Source: Pseudobacillus wudalianchiensis (GTDB lineage: Bacteria > Bacillota > Bacilli > Bacillales > Domibacillaceae). Taken from it: a stretch of 64,000 bases of DNA. Position 1 is the first letter of the stretch. Every line of letters begins with the position of its first letter. A program made the position numbers and the translations under genes. Location of the stretch: positions 635,227 through 699,226 of the forward strand of contig NZ_MAYT01000001.1 in assembly GCF_001685015.1 (NCBI RefSeq), read 5' to 3'. The notes under the pieces were generated by a model, which made no database searches, had not been told where the DNA came from, and saw nothing but the letters and a program-made list of their open reading frames with translations. Positions 18,774-28,690 of this stretch are shown one piece after another.

Positions 18774-19823
18774 ATGAAAAACAAAGAGAGCATTGCAGTG
18801 GTTGGCGCAGGCAGCTGGGGAACGGCACTAGCCATCGTCTTGGCTGATAATGGTCATGAAGTTCGCCTGTGGACCCAAAATGAGAAACGTGTAGAAGAAA
18901 TTAATGGAAAACATACCAATCATCAATATTTACCTGATGTCGAGTTACCTAAAAACATCCTTGCGTTTAGTTCGATAAAGGACGTATTAAGCGGATTGGA
19001 TGTCGTTGTGTTGGCTGTGCCAACAAAAGCTATTCGCGAGGTGCTCCAGTCGATCAAAAATATCCGGACAGAACCTTTTACTGTTGTCCATGTTAGCAAA
19101 GGGATTGAGCCTGACACCCTTATGCGCATATCAGAAATGATTAGAGAAGAGCTGCCTGAAGAGCTCTGTAAAGATATTGTTGTTCTCTCTGGGCCAAGCC
19201 ATGCGGAGGAAGTGAGTCTTCGTCACCCGACGACTGTGACAGTTTCCTCTGAGAATATGAAAGCGGCAGAAGGAATCCAAGATATTTTTATGAATCAGCA
19301 TTTTCGCGTTTACACGAATCCAGATGTAGTCGGAGTGGAAATCGGAGGAGCTTTAAAAAATATCATCGCGCTGGCAGCGGGTATATCTGACGGCCTTGGC
19401 TACGGAGACAATGCAAAGGCAGCTTTAATCACAAGGGGCCTTGCGGAAATTGCCCGCCTAGGAACAAAAATGGGAGCCGATCCGCTCACCTTTTCCGGTT
19501 TAACGGGAATTGGCGATTTAATTGTGACGTGCACAAGTGTTCATTCACGAAATTGGCGTGCGGGTAATATGCTTGGAAAAGGCCAGAAGCTGCAAGACGT
19601 TCTTGATAATATGGGAATGGTTGTTGAAGGCGTACGCACAACGAGGGCAGCCCGTCAGCTTTCTGTTAAGTATGGCGTAGAGATGCCGATTACGGAAGCG
19701 TTATATGGGATTTTATTTGAAGAAAAGGACCCGAAAGTGGCTGTAGATGAATTAATGGCCCGTATGAAGACAAATGAAATGGAAAGCCTAGTCCACATTA
19801 TGGATCGACAACAGGAGATCTGA
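18774..19823 (+). CDS. gpsA: Glycerol-3-phosphate dehydrogenase [NAD(P)+]
   Basis: Makes sn-glycerol-3-phosphate from dihydroxyacetone phosphate for phospholipid synthesis. 349 residues. The N-terminal dinucleotide-binding motif GAGSWGTA is at 11-18. Catalytic and substrate residues are in the [13 protein letters not shown] segment (around residue 192, including the catalytic Lys), and GLAEIARLG and GLTGIGDL follow in the C-terminal helical domain. Co-transcribed with der. A terminator lies about 90 bases downstream. Confidence 0.97.
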   Translation: MKNKESIAVVGAGSWGTALAIVLADNGHEVRLWTQNEKRVEEINGKHTNHQYLPDVELPKNILAFSSIKDVLSGLDVVVLAVPTKAIREVLQSIKNIRTEPFTVVHVSKGIEPDTLMRISEMIREELPEELCKDIVVLSGPSHAEEVSLRHPTTVTVSSENMKAAEGIQDIFMNQHFRVYTNPDVVGVEIGGALKNIIALAAGISDGLGYGDNAKAALITRGLAEIARLGTKMGADPLTFSGLTGIGDLIVTCTSVHSRNWRAGNMLGKGQKLQDVLDNMGMVVEGVRTTRAARQLSVKYGVEMPITEALYGILFEEKDPKVAVDELMARMKTNEMESLVHIMDRQQEI

Positions 19824-19913
19824 GAGGAAAGGGCGTTTGAAATAATCAAAGCTTGCAGTATAGTCATATAATGAAAGTGAATAAGCCAGCACTTAATAAA
19901 TTGATGGCCGTTA

Positions 19914-19948
19914 AGCTAAAGCAGTAAAAGCTGCTTTAGCTCTTTTTA
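19914..19948 (+). terminator. Terminator after gpsA
   Basis: AGCTAAAGCAG and CTGCTTTAGCT form an 11-bp perfect stem with a T run. Confidence 0.88.
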
Positions 19949-19958
19949 TGTGGTTAGG

Positions 19959-19989
19959 TTGCCCAATTGTCCAGTTGTTATGTTATAAT
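19959..19989 (+). promoter_or_regulatory. Extended -10 SigA promoter of yphE-yphF
   Basis: TGT-TATAAT (-10 at 19984-19989) with TTGCCC at 19959-19964; the 19-base spacer is long, but the extended -10 is a perfect match. Confidence 0.55.
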
Positions 19990-20076
19990 CATGACGACAA
20001 GAAGAGCGGTTGCCGAGTCTTACTCTGATGTATGACTCTCGATACACCGATTGATCAAGGAAAGGGGCAGTGGAAG

Positions 20077-20274
20077 ATGTCAGCAGCCATGATGAATATG
20101 TGGATTTCCTTTGCGGGTATGGGGTTAATGATTTTCTCTGTTTTTGCTATCTATGTAAGCCGTTATAAATTTAAAAATGTTGTTTTAAAAGCTATCTCCG
20201 CTCTGTTAGCATACGCTTGTATGATTATCGGCGGCTTGATCATGGTATATATTGTATTTAGCGGTCCAGCGTAA
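20077..20274 (+). CDS. yphE: DUF2768 small membrane protein (YphE-like)
   Basis: 65 residues with two transmembrane helices separated by a basic loop (SRYKFKN). Length, topology and position between gpsA and yphF match B. subtilis YphE, a DUF2768 protein of unknown function. The open frame reaches back to an ATG at 20032, but the ATG at 20077 follows GGAAAGGGG and gives the family N-terminus (MSAAMMNMW). Confidence 0.8.
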   Translation: MSAAMMNMWISFAGMGLMIFSVFAIYVSRYKFKNVVLKAISALLAYACMIIGGLIMVYIVFSGPA

Positions 20275-20297
20275 TGATTGAAGGAGAGAATCAGTGA

Positions 20298-21005
20298 ATG
20301 AAAAAACTAGCAATTGTTCTCATAGTTACCCTCACAGCGGCGTTTATGAGCGGCTGTATGTTCCCTCAAGAGCGGCGCGCAGAAAATCGAATGCCGTATG
20401 AGGATCAAGTTCGGTCTGTTCAGTCTGCAGTCGATCAGTTTAAAGAGGCGAATGGCGGGATTTTGCCGATTAAAACAAAAGAAGAAGGCACGCCGTTATA
20501 CGAAAAATATCCAATAGATTTTAAAAAGCTCATGCCGCAGTTTATAGCTGAACCTCCGGGGAATGCTTTTGAGTCGGGTGGGATTTTTCAATATGCCCTC
20601 GTGGATGTTGAGAAGAATCCTACTGTTAAATTAATTGATTTGCGCATGGCGGAACAAATTAGAGATATACAAATGCGTATCAGGTCACAAGGATACCCGC
20701 CCTTTAAAGACAATATAGCGAATAATGTTTATACATTAGACTTTAAAAAGATAGGGTTTAAAGAGGAACCTTATGTTGTCAGTCCGTATACGAACCAAAA
20801 CCTTCCTCTTGTTATTTCAGGTGACGGTCATATTTATGTAGATTACAGCAGTGATTTGTATGCGGCGCTGAAGAAATCAGGAAAAAAGATGAAGCCAGGG
20901 GAAGACATTAGACCGTTATTGTTAGAAGGTTCCCTATTTGCTCCCGCTTTTTCTCTTCCTTATACAGTAAACGAGAAAAATGAGCCCATTTTTATGGTGA
21001 AATGA
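20298..21005 (+). CDS. yphF: Lipoprotein YphF
   Basis: A 235-residue secreted lipoprotein: basic start, hydrophobic core and lipobox MSGC with the lipidated cysteine at position 20. The mature part is soluble and charged, with no catalytic motif that I recognise. It corresponds to B. subtilis YphF, which lies between yphE and spoIVA. The function is unknown. A 23-base gap with AAGGAGAG separates it from yphE, so they probably form one transcript that ends at the terminator just after the stop. Confidence 0.87.
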   Translation: MKKLAIVLIVTLTAAFMSGCMFPQERRAENRMPYEDQVRSVQSAVDQFKEANGGILPIKTKEEGTPLYEKYPIDFKKLMPQFIAEPPGNAFESGGIFQYALVDVEKNPTVKLIDLRMAEQIRDIQMRIRSQGYPPFKDNIANNVYTLDFKKIGFKEEPYVVSPYTNQNLPLVISGDGHIYVDYSSDLYAALKKSGKKMKPGEDIRPLLLEGSLFAPAFSLPYTVNEKNEPIFMVK

Positions 21006-21007
21006 TG

Positions 21008-21045
21008 AGGAGTCGTCCGCTTTCAGGACGGCTTCTTTTATTTTA
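21008..21045 (+). terminator. Terminator after yphF
   Basis: AGTCGTCC and GGACGGCT with a 7-base loop, then CTTCTTTTATTTT. Confidence 0.75.
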
Positions 21046-21060
21046 TAGGAATATTTTCAG

Positions 21061-21090
21061 TCATATAAGAGCAGGACAACATCATACAAT
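21061..21090 (+). promoter_or_regulatory. SigE promoter of spoIVA
   Basis: TCATATA (21061-21067), a 15-base spacer and CATACAAT (21083-21090) match both halves of the SigE consensus. SigE control of spoIVA is established in B. subtilis. Confidence 0.8.
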
Positions 21091-21150
21091 TTACTGTAGG
21101 AACAATGCCGCTAATAAAAAAAGCAAACAATAAAGTCGGGAGGGAATTTC

Positions 21151-22629
21151 TTGGAAAAAGCAGATATTTTTAAAGATATAGCTGAACGGACAGGTGGAGA
21201 TATCTATTTAGGAGTAGTTGGGGCGGTCCGTACGGGGAAATCCACGTTCATTAAAAAATTTATGGAACTGCTTGTTCTTCCTAATATAGACAATGAAGCG
21301 GAAAAAGCGAGAGCGCTTGATGAACTGCCACAAAGCGCGGCAGGCAAACAAATCATGACGACAGAGCCTAAATTTGTGCCCAATCAGGCAATTTCTATAA
21401 ATGTGGATGAAGGACTTTCGGTAAATGTACGGCTTGTTGACTGTGTAGGATATGTGATTGAGGGAGCGAAAGGATATGAAGATGAAAACGGCCCTCGGAT
21501 GATTCATACTCCTTGGTTTGAAGAGCCGATTCCTTTTCATGAAGCAGCCGAAATCGGCACGAGAAAAGTAATTCAAGAGCATTCAACAATTGGCGTATTA
21601 ATTACAACAGATGGGACCGTCGGAGAAATTCCAAGAGCGAACTATTTGGAAGCGGAAGAGCGTCTCGTTGAAGAATTAAAAGAAGTAGGCAAACCATTTA
21701 TTATGATTGTGAATTCCGCTCGCCCTCACCATGCAGAGACAGAAAGCCTGCGTGAAAGTTTAGTAGAGAAATATGATATCCCAGTTGTAGCAATGTCGGT
21801 TGAGAGCATGAGGGAAACTGATGTAATGAGTGTGCTGCGCGAGGCCTTGTTTGAGTTTCCAGTACATGAGGTGAATGTGAATCTGCCTGGATGGGTAATG
21901 GTGCTAAAGGAAAACCATTGGCTGCGTGGCCATTACCAAGAAGCGATAAAAGAAACGGTCCAGGATATTAAACGTCTTAGAGATGTAGACCGAGTCATTG
22001 GACAATTTGATCAGTATGAATTTATTGAGAGTGCTGGACTGGCAGGCATGGATATGGGGCAAGGTGTAGCAGAAATCGATTTATATGCTCCAGATGAGTT
22101 ATACGACCGGGTATTAAAAGAAATTGTAGGAGTGGAGATTCGTGGAAAAGATCATTTGCTCGAATTAATGCAGGAATTTGCCACGGCTAAGACAGAGTAT
22201 GATCAAATTGCTGACGCTCTGCGTATGGTAAAACAGACGGGGTATGGTGTAGCAGCTCCTTCACTTACGGATATGAGTCTTGATGAACCAGAAATCATCA
22301 GACAAGGGTCGCGCTTCGGAGTAAGGCTGAAAGCAGTGGCTCCTTCTATTCATATGATTAAAGTGGATGTAGAATCGGAATTTGCGCCAATCATAGGAAC
22401 GGAAAAGCAAAGTGAGGAGCTCGTTCGCTACTTAATGCAAGACTTTGAGGATGATCCGCTATCGATCTGGAACTCTGACATATTTGGCCGGAATTTAAGC
22501 TCGATCGTACGGGAAGGGATTCAGGGTAAGCTCTCACTGATGCCGGAGAATGCGCGATATAAGCTAAAAGAAACATTAGAGAGAATTATAAATGAAGGCT
22601 CAGGAGGCATGATTGCCATTATTTTGTAA
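21151..22629 (+). CDS. spoIVA: Stage IV sporulation protein A (spore coat ATPase)
   Basis: A mother-cell ATPase that polymerises on the forespore surface to form the coat basement layer and is also needed for cortex formation. 492 residues, the exact B. subtilis length, and strongly conserved throughout. The Walker A motif GAVRTGKS is at 24-31, and a Walker B-like VDCVGY lies near 97-102. The start is TTG after GGGAGGG. The C-terminus (EGSGGMIAIIL) matches the segment required for SpoVM-dependent localisation. Single-gene unit with its own SigE promoter and terminator. Confidence 0.98.
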   Translation: MEKADIFKDIAERTGGDIYLGVVGAVRTGKSTFIKKFMELLVLPNIDNEAEKARALDELPQSAAGKQIMTTEPKFVPNQAISINVDEGLSVNVRLVDCVGYVIEGAKGYEDENGPRMIHTPWFEEPIPFHEAAEIGTRKVIQEHSTIGVLITTDGTVGEIPRANYLEAEERLVEELKEVGKPFIMIVNSARPHHAETESLRESLVEKYDIPVVAMSVESMRETDVMSVLREALFEFPVHEVNVNLPGWVMVLKENHWLRGHYQEAIKETVQDIKRLRDVDRVIGQFDQYEFIESAGLAGMDMGQGVAEIDLYAPDELYDRVLKEIVGVEIRGKDHLLELMQEFATAKTEYDQIADALRMVKQTGYGVAAPSLTDMSLDEPEIIRQGSRFGVRLKAVAPSIHMIKVDVESEFAPIIGTEKQSEELVRYLMQDFEDDPLSIWNSDIFGRNLSSIVREGIQGKLSLMPENARYKLKETLERIINEGSGGMIAIIL

Positions 22630-22641
22630 GTATTTGTTCGC

Positions 22642-22680
22642 AGACTTCCTTTAACGGCAGGGGAGTCTTTTTTGTTTTTT
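22642..22680 (+). terminator. Terminator after spoIVA
   Basis: AGACTTCC and GGGGAGTCT with a loop of about ten bases, followed by a long T-rich tail. Confidence 0.8.
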
Positions 22681-22722
22681 GCCCCAAAGCTAGAAAGAAT
22701 GAGAATTATTAAGGGATTCTGC

Positions 22723-22751
22723 TTGATATGGCATTTCTTATGTGATAATCT
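22723..22751 (+). promoter_or_regulatory. SigA promoter of hbs
   Basis: TTGATA (22723-22728), a 17-base spacer and TAATCT (22746-22751) preceded by TGA (extended -10). A second weaker pair (TTGATT 22778-22783 / TTTAAT 22801-22806) may be a second start; B. subtilis hbs also uses more than one promoter. Confidence 0.6.
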
Positions 22752-22897
22752 TTTAACAGAATTAATGTGTAAAAACATTGATTTAAAAGCTTTTTTTCGT
22801 TTTAATGTATAAAAAATGAAAAAATGGCTTAGGAATGAAAGTAATGGTACAAGATACACACTTTCGTTGAAACCCCCTTTGGGAGGAGGTGAATGGC

Positions 22898-23170
22898 ATG
22901 AACAAAACAGATTTAATTAATCAAGTTGCAGAAACAGCAGAATTATCTAAAAAAGATGCTACTAAAGCGGTTGAGGCCGTCTTTGATGCCATCCAAAACT
23001 CATTAGCAAGCGGAGACAAAGTTCAATTGATTGGTTTCGGAAACTTTGAAGTACGCGAGCGTTCTGCACGTAAAGGGCGCAACCCGCAAACTGGAGCAGA
23101 AATCGAGATTGCAGCGAGCAAAGTACCTGCATTTAAACCAGGAAAAGCTTTGAAAGATGCAGTTAAATAA
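22898..23170 (+). CDS. hbs: DNA-binding protein HU (HBsu)
   Basis: A 90-residue histone-like protein. It has the dimerising helical N-terminus and the beta-arm region with [21 protein letters not shown] (about 46-66), including the RNPQTG DNA-contact motif. HBsu is the essential nucleoid HU of B. subtilis. The GTG at 22889 lies in the ribosome site GGGAGGAGGT; the ATG at 22898 is chosen. Its leader runs about 140 bases from the predicted promoter. Confidence 0.97.
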   Translation: MNKTDLINQVAETAELSKKDATKAVEAVFDAIQNSLASGDKVQLIGFGNFEVRERSARKGRNPQTGAEIEIAASKVPAFKPGKALKDAVK

Positions 23171-23191
23171 TTACATAGCCTAACGGCTACA

Positions 23192-23221
23192 GGGAGAGGC
23201 CTTCATGGTCTCTCTTTTTTG
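23192..23221 (+). terminator. Terminator after hbs
   Basis: GAGAGGCC and GGTCTCTC with a 5-base loop, then a T run. Confidence 0.78.
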
Positions 23222-23312
23222 TTCCATCCATTTGTACTCATATAAAACAAAGTGTTCACTTTCTTATTTAGGTGAATGAATTCCATTACTTTTTTCTAGT
23301 GAACTACAAAAA

Positions 23313-23394
23313 AGACAGGGGTGACTGTCCTCAGGCGTTATTGGACAGGGAAAAACAATTGCCTGTCCAGACAGAACAGGCGCTTCCGCTTTTT
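23313..23394 (-). repeat. Palindromic intergenic repeat, copy C (upstream of folE)
   Basis: Read on the minus strand it starts AAAAGCGGAAGCGCC, the same terminus as the two copies after ndk. It contains a perfect 7-bp hairpin (GGACAGG 23343-23349 with CCTGTCC 23362-23368) and a smaller one (GACAG...CTGTC). No ORF. It lies between the hbs terminator and the folE promoter region. Confidence 0.55.
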
Positions 23395-23458
23395 GAATAG
23401 TTATGCTACTATTTAGTGAGTGTTTTAATTTTACGATTGATAGAGAGGATTGTAGAGG

Positions 23459-24025
23459 ATGGCTGAAGTGAATCGTGCTCAAATTGAAGAAGCAGTTCGG
23501 ATGATCTTAGAGGCAGTCGGAGAGGATCCTAACCGTGAAGGGCTGCTAGATACACCTAAGCGGGTAGCTAAAATGTACGAGGAAATTTTCTCCGGTTTAA
23601 ATAAAGATCCAAAAGAATATTTTGAAACTATTTTTGGGGAGGATTATGAAGAGCTTGTATTAGTGAAAGACATTCCTTTTTACTCTTTGTGCGAGCATCA
23701 TCTTGTTCCCTTTTTCGGACACGCTCATGTAGCGTATCTTCCTAAGAACGGAAAAGTTACAGGGCTTAGCAAATTGGCAAGAGCAGTAGAAACGGTAGCA
23801 AGACGCCCGCAGCTCCAGGAACGCATCACGGCTGAAGTAGCTGATGCCATTATGGAGAAGCTGCAGCCACATGGTGTAATGGTCGTAATAGAGGCGGAGC
23901 ATATGTGCATGGCGATGCGTGGAGTGAAGAAGCCGGGAGCGAAAACAGTCACAACAGCAGCACGCGGAAAGTATGCCAATGACGTACACTTACGCTCAGA
24001 GCTGTTGAATTTGATTAAAGGCTGA
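23459..24025 (+). CDS. folE: GTP cyclohydrolase I (FolE, MtrA)
   Basis: Converts GTP to dihydroneopterin triphosphate, the first step of folate synthesis. 188 residues. Zinc-binding and active-site residues are visible in [18 protein letters not shown] (Cys and His ligands near 77-80) and MCMAMRGV (second Cys near 148). A probable extended -10 (TGC-TACTAT) lies about 50 bases upstream. It is followed after 21 bases by mtrB, the classical folE-mtrB pair of bacilli. Confidence 0.97.
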   Translation: MAEVNRAQIEEAVRMILEAVGEDPNREGLLDTPKRVAKMYEEIFSGLNKDPKEYFETIFGEDYEELVLVKDIPFYSLCEHHLVPFFGHAHVAYLPKNGKVTGLSKLARAVETVARRPQLQERITAEVADAIMEKLQPHGVMVVIEAEHMCMAMRGVKKPGAKTVTTAARGKYANDVHLRSELLNLIKG

Positions 24026-24046
24026 TAGAAAAGAGGTTGAGGTCAA

Positions 24047-24274
24047 ATGAAGAATAATCAGGCCGACTTTATTATGATCCGAGCGATAGAAGACGGAGTG
24101 AATGTGATTGGTTTAACAAGAGGATCAGACACTCGCTTTCATCATTCGGAAAAGCTGGATAAAGGAGAAGTCATGATTGCTCAGTTTACAGAGCATACTT
24201 CGGCCATTAAAGTTCGCGGCCGCGCAAAAATTATTACAAGTTTCGGTGAAGTGGAAAGCGGAAATGAATCGTAA
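24047..24274 (+). CDS. mtrB: trp RNA-binding attenuation protein (TRAP)
   Basis: 75 residues. It is the 11-mer ring protein that binds (G/U)AG repeats when loaded with tryptophan and attenuates trp genes. The characteristic sequence is present: [19 protein letters not shown], then HHSEKL and the RNA-contact region IKVRGRAKI. The KKR-type RNA-binding residues (Lys37, Lys56, Arg58 in B. subtilis) appear to be conserved. It is co-transcribed with folE. The trp operon that it normally controls next door is missing from the aromatic supraoperon in this window. Confidence 0.95.
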   Translation: MKNNQADFIMIRAIEDGVNVIGLTRGSDTRFHHSEKLDKGEVMIAQFTEHTSAIKVRGRAKIITSFGEVESGNES

Positions 24275-24286
24275 GGGGTAGACGAG

Positions 24287-25087
24287 ATGAATGAATGGCT
24301 TGAGAGAAAAATAATGATTAAACAAGAAGTGCAACGGAGGCTTTCTTATCCATATTTAAAGAAATTTATTGAAAAGCCAGAAGTTGACGAGCTTCGCTTG
24401 CTCACTTTAATGCTGCCTTTCACTATGGATCAATTGTCGTCAGACGAGACAGTAAAATATATTACAACAGCCAGCTTAATTCAGATCGCTCTTGATACCC
24501 ACGAAAAAGTAATAACTTCATCGGATGAAATTGCAATAGATCAACAGCTAACCGTACTCGCCGGTGATTATTTCAGCGGCTTGTACTATCAGATTTTAGC
24601 GGAATTAAAAGACATTCGAATGATCCGTGCTCTTTCAGATGCTGTTAAAAGTATTAATGAGAACAAAATTATCCTTTATCAGCAAGAACACACCTCTATG
24701 GAATCTTTAATGGAAAGTGTGTGTAAAATTGAGACGGAAATTGTCGAACGCTTTTACACTGTCTTTCGCGTTCAGTCTTTTTTTCCGCTCGTTTCTCGGT
24801 TATTGTTTGCTAAACGGCTATTACGGGAAAAACAGCGCTTTATAACAGAAGGACAGGCTTTAACAGCTAAAGCGATCGAAAGCTTGATCTTTCCGCAAAG
24901 AACAAGTTCACTTTCACTTGAGAATCACAAAGCTATTGTGCAGGTTTATGATGACTATATCAATCAAGTGAAAGAAGAGGCGGAACGAGCTTTAGATGAA
25001 CAATGGCCTGCTAATTCGGAGGAGCAATTATACGGATTGCTGTATAATACGGTCTTCGGAAACAAAACATATGCGGAAGAAGGTTAA
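24287..25087 (+). CDS. hepS: Heptaprenyl diphosphate synthase component I (HepS)
   Basis: The small regulatory subunit of the heterodimeric C35 prenyl synthase that makes the menaquinone side chain. 266 residues, helical, with the family-typical VLAGDYFSGLYYQ segment near residue 87 and no DDxxD motif, as expected for the non-catalytic partner. The start follows AAGGGGTAGACGAG; an internal ATG at residue 10 is possible. It lies 12 bases after mtrB and four before menH, so it is part of one operon with menH and hepT. Confidence 0.93.
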   Translation: MNEWLERKIMIKQEVQRRLSYPYLKKFIEKPEVDELRLLTLMLPFTMDQLSSDETVKYITTASLIQIALDTHEKVITSSDEIAIDQQLTVLAGDYFSGLYYQILAELKDIRMIRALSDAVKSINENKIILYQQEHTSMESLMESVCKIETEIVERFYTVFRVQSFFPLVSRLLFAKRLLREKQRFITEGQALTAKAIESLIFPQRTSSLSLENHKAIVQVYDDYINQVKEEAERALDEQWPANSEEQLYGLLYNTVFGNKTYAEEG

Positions 25088-25090
25088 TGA

Positions 25091-25798
25091 ATGCAACAAT
25101 CGAAAGAAGAAAAAGTTCATGGCGTGTTTGAGAAGATTTCCTCTAATTACGATCAAATGAATTCCTTAATCAGCTTTCAGCAGCATAAGCGGTGGAGAAA
25201 TAACACGATGAAGAAAATGAATGTCCAGAAAAAGGAGACAGCCCTTGATGTATGCTGTGGAACAGGGGACTGGACGATCGCCCTCGCTCAAGCTGTTGGG
25301 CCAGAGGGACGTGTAGTCGGACTCGATTTTAGTCAAAATATGTTGAGTGTTGGCAAAAGGAAGATAGAAGAATTCGGTTTAGATCAAGTAGAAATGATTC
25401 AGGGGAATGCAATGGAGCTTCCGTTTGAGGACAATACGTTTGATTATGTGACGATTGGATTTGGTCTTCGCAATGTACCGGATTATATGCAGGTACTTCG
25501 CGAGATGCACCGCGTTCTTAAGCCGGGCGGTATGGCTGTGTGCCTGGAAACCTCCCAGCCGACCATGCTCGGTTTCCGGCAGCTGTATTTCTTTTACTTT
25601 CGTTTTATTATGCCGCTGTTTGGAAAGTTATTCGCAAAGAGCTATAAAGAATATTCCTGGCTTCAGGAATCTGCCCGTGATTTTCCCGGAATGAAAGAGT
25701 TAAAGCAAATGTTTGAACAGGCAGGGCTTATCAATGTCAGTTATATGCCACATACAGGCGGCGTAGCGGCAACCCATATTGGTTTTAAACAAAAGTAA
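25091..25798 (+). CDS. menH: Demethylmenaquinone methyltransferase (MenH/UbiE)
   Basis: Methylates demethylmenaquinone with S-adenosylmethionine, the last step of menaquinone synthesis. 235 residues. The SAM-binding motif [10 protein letters not shown] is at about 52-61, and the UbiE signatures (YDxMN near the N-terminus, GLRNVPD near 127 and RVLKPGG near 143) are clear. It sits between the two heptaprenyl synthase subunits, the usual hepS-menH-hepT order. Confidence 0.96.
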   Translation: MQQSKEEKVHGVFEKISSNYDQMNSLISFQQHKRWRNNTMKKMNVQKKETALDVCCGTGDWTIALAQAVGPEGRVVGLDFSQNMLSVGKRKIEEFGLDQVEMIQGNAMELPFEDNTFDYVTIGFGLRNVPDYMQVLREMHRVLKPGGMAVCLETSQPTMLGFRQLYFFYFRFIMPLFGKLFAKSYKEYSWLQESARDFPGMKELKQMFEQAGLINVSYMPHTGGVAATHIGFKQK

Positions 25799-25816
25799 AT
25801 AAGCTGGGTGGAAAAA

Positions 25817-26779
25817 ATGAAGTTAACTATGCTATATTCGTTCCTAAAAGCGGATATTGATTTAATAGAAAAAGAATTAGAGATGGCGATTTCTTCTTCC
25901 TCTCCTTCATTGCGGGATGCATCGCTTCATTTGCTGCAGGCAGGGGGAAAACGGATTCGACCAGTTTTTGTGCTGCTTGCCGCCAAATTTGGTGACTATA
26001 ATATAGAACGGGTTAAAAACATAGCGGTGGCTCTTGAATTAATTCATATGGCTTCATTAGTACATGATGACGTGATTGATAATGCAGAGCTCCGGCGAGG
26101 GCAGCCGACAGTAAAAGCTGAGTGGGATAATCGAGTAGCTATGTATACGGGCGATTATATTTTCGCGCGAGCCTTAGAATACATGACAGAAATTGAAGAT
26201 ATCGAAGCGCACCGGATTTTGTCGAACACAATGGTCGAATTATGCATTGGGGAAATCAATCAAATCAAGGATAAGTATCGTTTTGACCAAAATTTGCGGG
26301 ATTACTTGCGGAGAATTAAGCGTAAGACCGCTATATTAATTGCAGCAAGCTGCCAAATAGGTGCCATTTCTGCCAATGTCCCGAAAGCTGTTCATGAAAA
26401 GCTGTTTCAATTTGGCTACAATGTTGGAATGGCTTTTCAAATTACAGACGACATACTGGATCTAACTGCGACAGAAGAGGAGCTGGGCAAGCCGGCCGGA
26501 AGTGATCTTTGGCAAGGGAATGTGACGCTTCCGGTTCTGTATGCACTAGAAGATGAGCAGTTGCAAGCAAGAATTGTTCAGGTTAATAAGCATACAGTAA
26601 AATCAGATATAGATGATATTATTCATCGTATCAAGCAGAGTGATGCTATCGACCGCTCACATGCGTTAAGTCAGCGCTATTTAAACCGAGCTTTAACTAT
26701 ACTGGACGATCTGCCCTCCAATCGTACGAAAAAATCACTTCGGGATATTGCCAGATTCATCGGCAAGCGAAAATATTAG
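25817..26779 (+). CDS. hepT: Heptaprenyl diphosphate synthase component II (HepT)
   Basis: The catalytic subunit that condenses isopentenyl diphosphate to heptaprenyl diphosphate. 320 residues with both aspartate-rich motifs: first DDVID at 84-88 and second DDILD at 211-215. GGKRIRP (43-49) binds diphosphate. The GTG at 25808 lies in the ribosome site; the ATG at 25817 is chosen. Together with HepS it supplies the menaquinone chain. ndk follows about 95 bases later. Confidence 0.95.
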   Translation: MKLTMLYSFLKADIDLIEKELEMAISSSSPSLRDASLHLLQAGGKRIRPVFVLLAAKFGDYNIERVKNIAVALELIHMASLVHDDVIDNAELRRGQPTVKAEWDNRVAMYTGDYIFARALEYMTEIEDIEAHRILSNTMVELCIGEINQIKDKYRFDQNLRDYLRRIKRKTAILIAASCQIGAISANVPKAVHEKLFQFGYNVGMAFQITDDILDLTATEEELGKPAGSDLWQGNVTLPVLYALEDEQLQARIVQVNKHTVKSDIDDIIHRIKQSDAIDRSHALSQRYLNRALTILDDLPSNRTKKSLRDIARFIGKRKY

Positions 26780-26873
26780 TTTTTTAGCGGAAATGTTGTC
26801 AACTGGCCCAATCAATGGTACTATTTTTAAGGATTGTTATTAAAAAACGATACATATTATAGGAGTGAATACA

Positions 26874-27320
26874 ATGGAAAAAACATATTTAATGGTGAAA
26901 CCTGATGGTGTTCAAAGAGGCTTAGTTGGCGAAATCGTAGCTCGCTTTGAAAAGAAAGGTTTTCAATTAGTAGGCGCAAAATTAATGAGCGTTTCTAAAG
27001 AAACAGCTGAACAGCATTATGCAGAGCATAAAGAGCGTCCTTTCTTCGGTGAGTTAGTAGACTTCATTACTTCTAGCCCTGTATTTGCTATGGTTTGGGA
27101 AGGCGAAAATGTGATTGCTACAGCTCGTCAAATGATGGGATCTACAAACCCTAAAGATGCAGCACCTGGAACAATCCGCGGCGATTTCGGCGTAACAGTC
27201 GGCAAAAATATCATTCACGGTTCTGATTCTCCAGAAAGCGCAGAAAGAGAAATCTCTATCTTCTTTAAAGAAGAAGAATTAACAACTTACAACAAACAAA
27301 TCAACGAGTGGATTTACTAA
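26874..27320 (+). CDS. ndk: Nucleoside diphosphate kinase
   Basis: Equalises nucleoside triphosphate pools by phosphate transfer through a phosphohistidine. 148 residues, the family length. The active-site histidine is H115 in [15 protein letters not shown], and the N-terminal [13 protein letters not shown] is typical. AGGAGTG precedes the ATG at 26874 (the GTG at 26865 overlaps it). Located between hepT and cheR, as in B. subtilis. Downstream are two palindromic repeats and then a strong terminator. Confidence 0.97.
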   Translation: MEKTYLMVKPDGVQRGLVGEIVARFEKKGFQLVGAKLMSVSKETAEQHYAEHKERPFFGELVDFITSSPVFAMVWEGENVIATARQMMGSTNPKDAAPGTIRGDFGVTVGKNIIHGSDSPESAEREISIFFKEEELTTYNKQINEWIY

Positions 27321-27321
27321 T

Positions 27322-27438
27322 AAAAGCGGAAACGGCCGTTTATCGGCGACAAGCATAAGACGAGCCGTCTGGAAGGTTGTTCTTTAACCTTTGGGCGGCT
27401 TGACTTATGACCTCGAGCCGATGGCCGTTGCAGCTGGA
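27322..27438 (+). repeat. Palindromic intergenic repeat, copy A
   Basis: An imperfect palindrome of about 115 bases: the left arm begins AAAAGCGGAAACGGCCG and contains AGCATAAGACGAGCCG; the right arm contains CGGCTTGACTTATGACC and ends CGGCCATC/AGCTGC when read in reverse. The central loop is GGTTGTTCTTTAACC. Similar AAAAGCGGAAG-type elements occur between genes in various Bacillus genomes. It would fold into one long hairpin in RNA. No coding capacity is evident. Confidence 0.6.
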
Positions 27439-27444
27439 TAAAAT

Positions 27445-27538
27445 AAAAGCGGAAGGTGCTCGTTCAGCGTGATAGGGGGATTGAAGGGGAGTCCGAGGAG
27501 TCGTTCTTTGACCCCTTGAAAATTCCGAAGCACTGTCC
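27445..27538 (+). repeat. Palindromic intergenic repeat, copy B
   Basis: Starts AAAAGCGGAAGGTGCT and ends AGCACTGTCC, with near-complementary ends and an inner AAGGGG...CCCCTT stem. It sits six bases after copy A in the same orientation. The shared terminus and the TTCTTT central loop suggest a related element of a different subtype. Confidence 0.55.
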
Positions 27539-27563
27539 AAAAGTTTTTTAAATGAAATGATAT

Positions 27564-27618
27564 AAAAAGAAAAGGCAGAAATATTGTTAGATCAACATTT
27601 CAGCCTTTTCTTTTTTTA
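27564..27618. terminator. Terminator between ndk and cheR
   Basis: AAAAGAAAAGGC-AGAAAT and ATTTC-AGCCTTTTCTTTT form a long stem with a 14-base loop, an A run before and a T run after. It ends ndk transcription and may work in both directions. Confidence 0.85.
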
Positions 27619-27741
27619 TTTATTTCTGGACGGATCACCTCTCTTGAGGCAGCCCCTTTTTAATTGTTCTTTAATTTTCCAAAAAATAATCTCCTTTCCC
27701 CCCTGCTCTTCGTTATAATAGGAACTATAGAACGGTAATAA

Positions 27742-28557
<816 letters not shown>

Positions 28558-28574
28558 AGAGGGAGAGAGAATGT

Positions 28575-28602
28575 AAGGCCTTTCATAGAAAGGCCTTTTT
28601 CT
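28575..28602 (+). terminator. Terminator after cheR
   Basis: AAGGCCTTT and AAAGGCCTT with a 5-base loop, then a T-rich tail. Confidence 0.85.
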
Positions 28603-28690
28603 TTATGTACATTAATATTTCGAAAAATGTAAAGAATTATGACAAATGTGCCTGTAATTGTGGTAAAATTCTCAAAAACATACTTAAGAA

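Noticed and set aside
27340-27540. 66-residue minus-strand open frame after ndk
   Set aside because: It lies wholly within the two palindromic repeats and has no coding signature.
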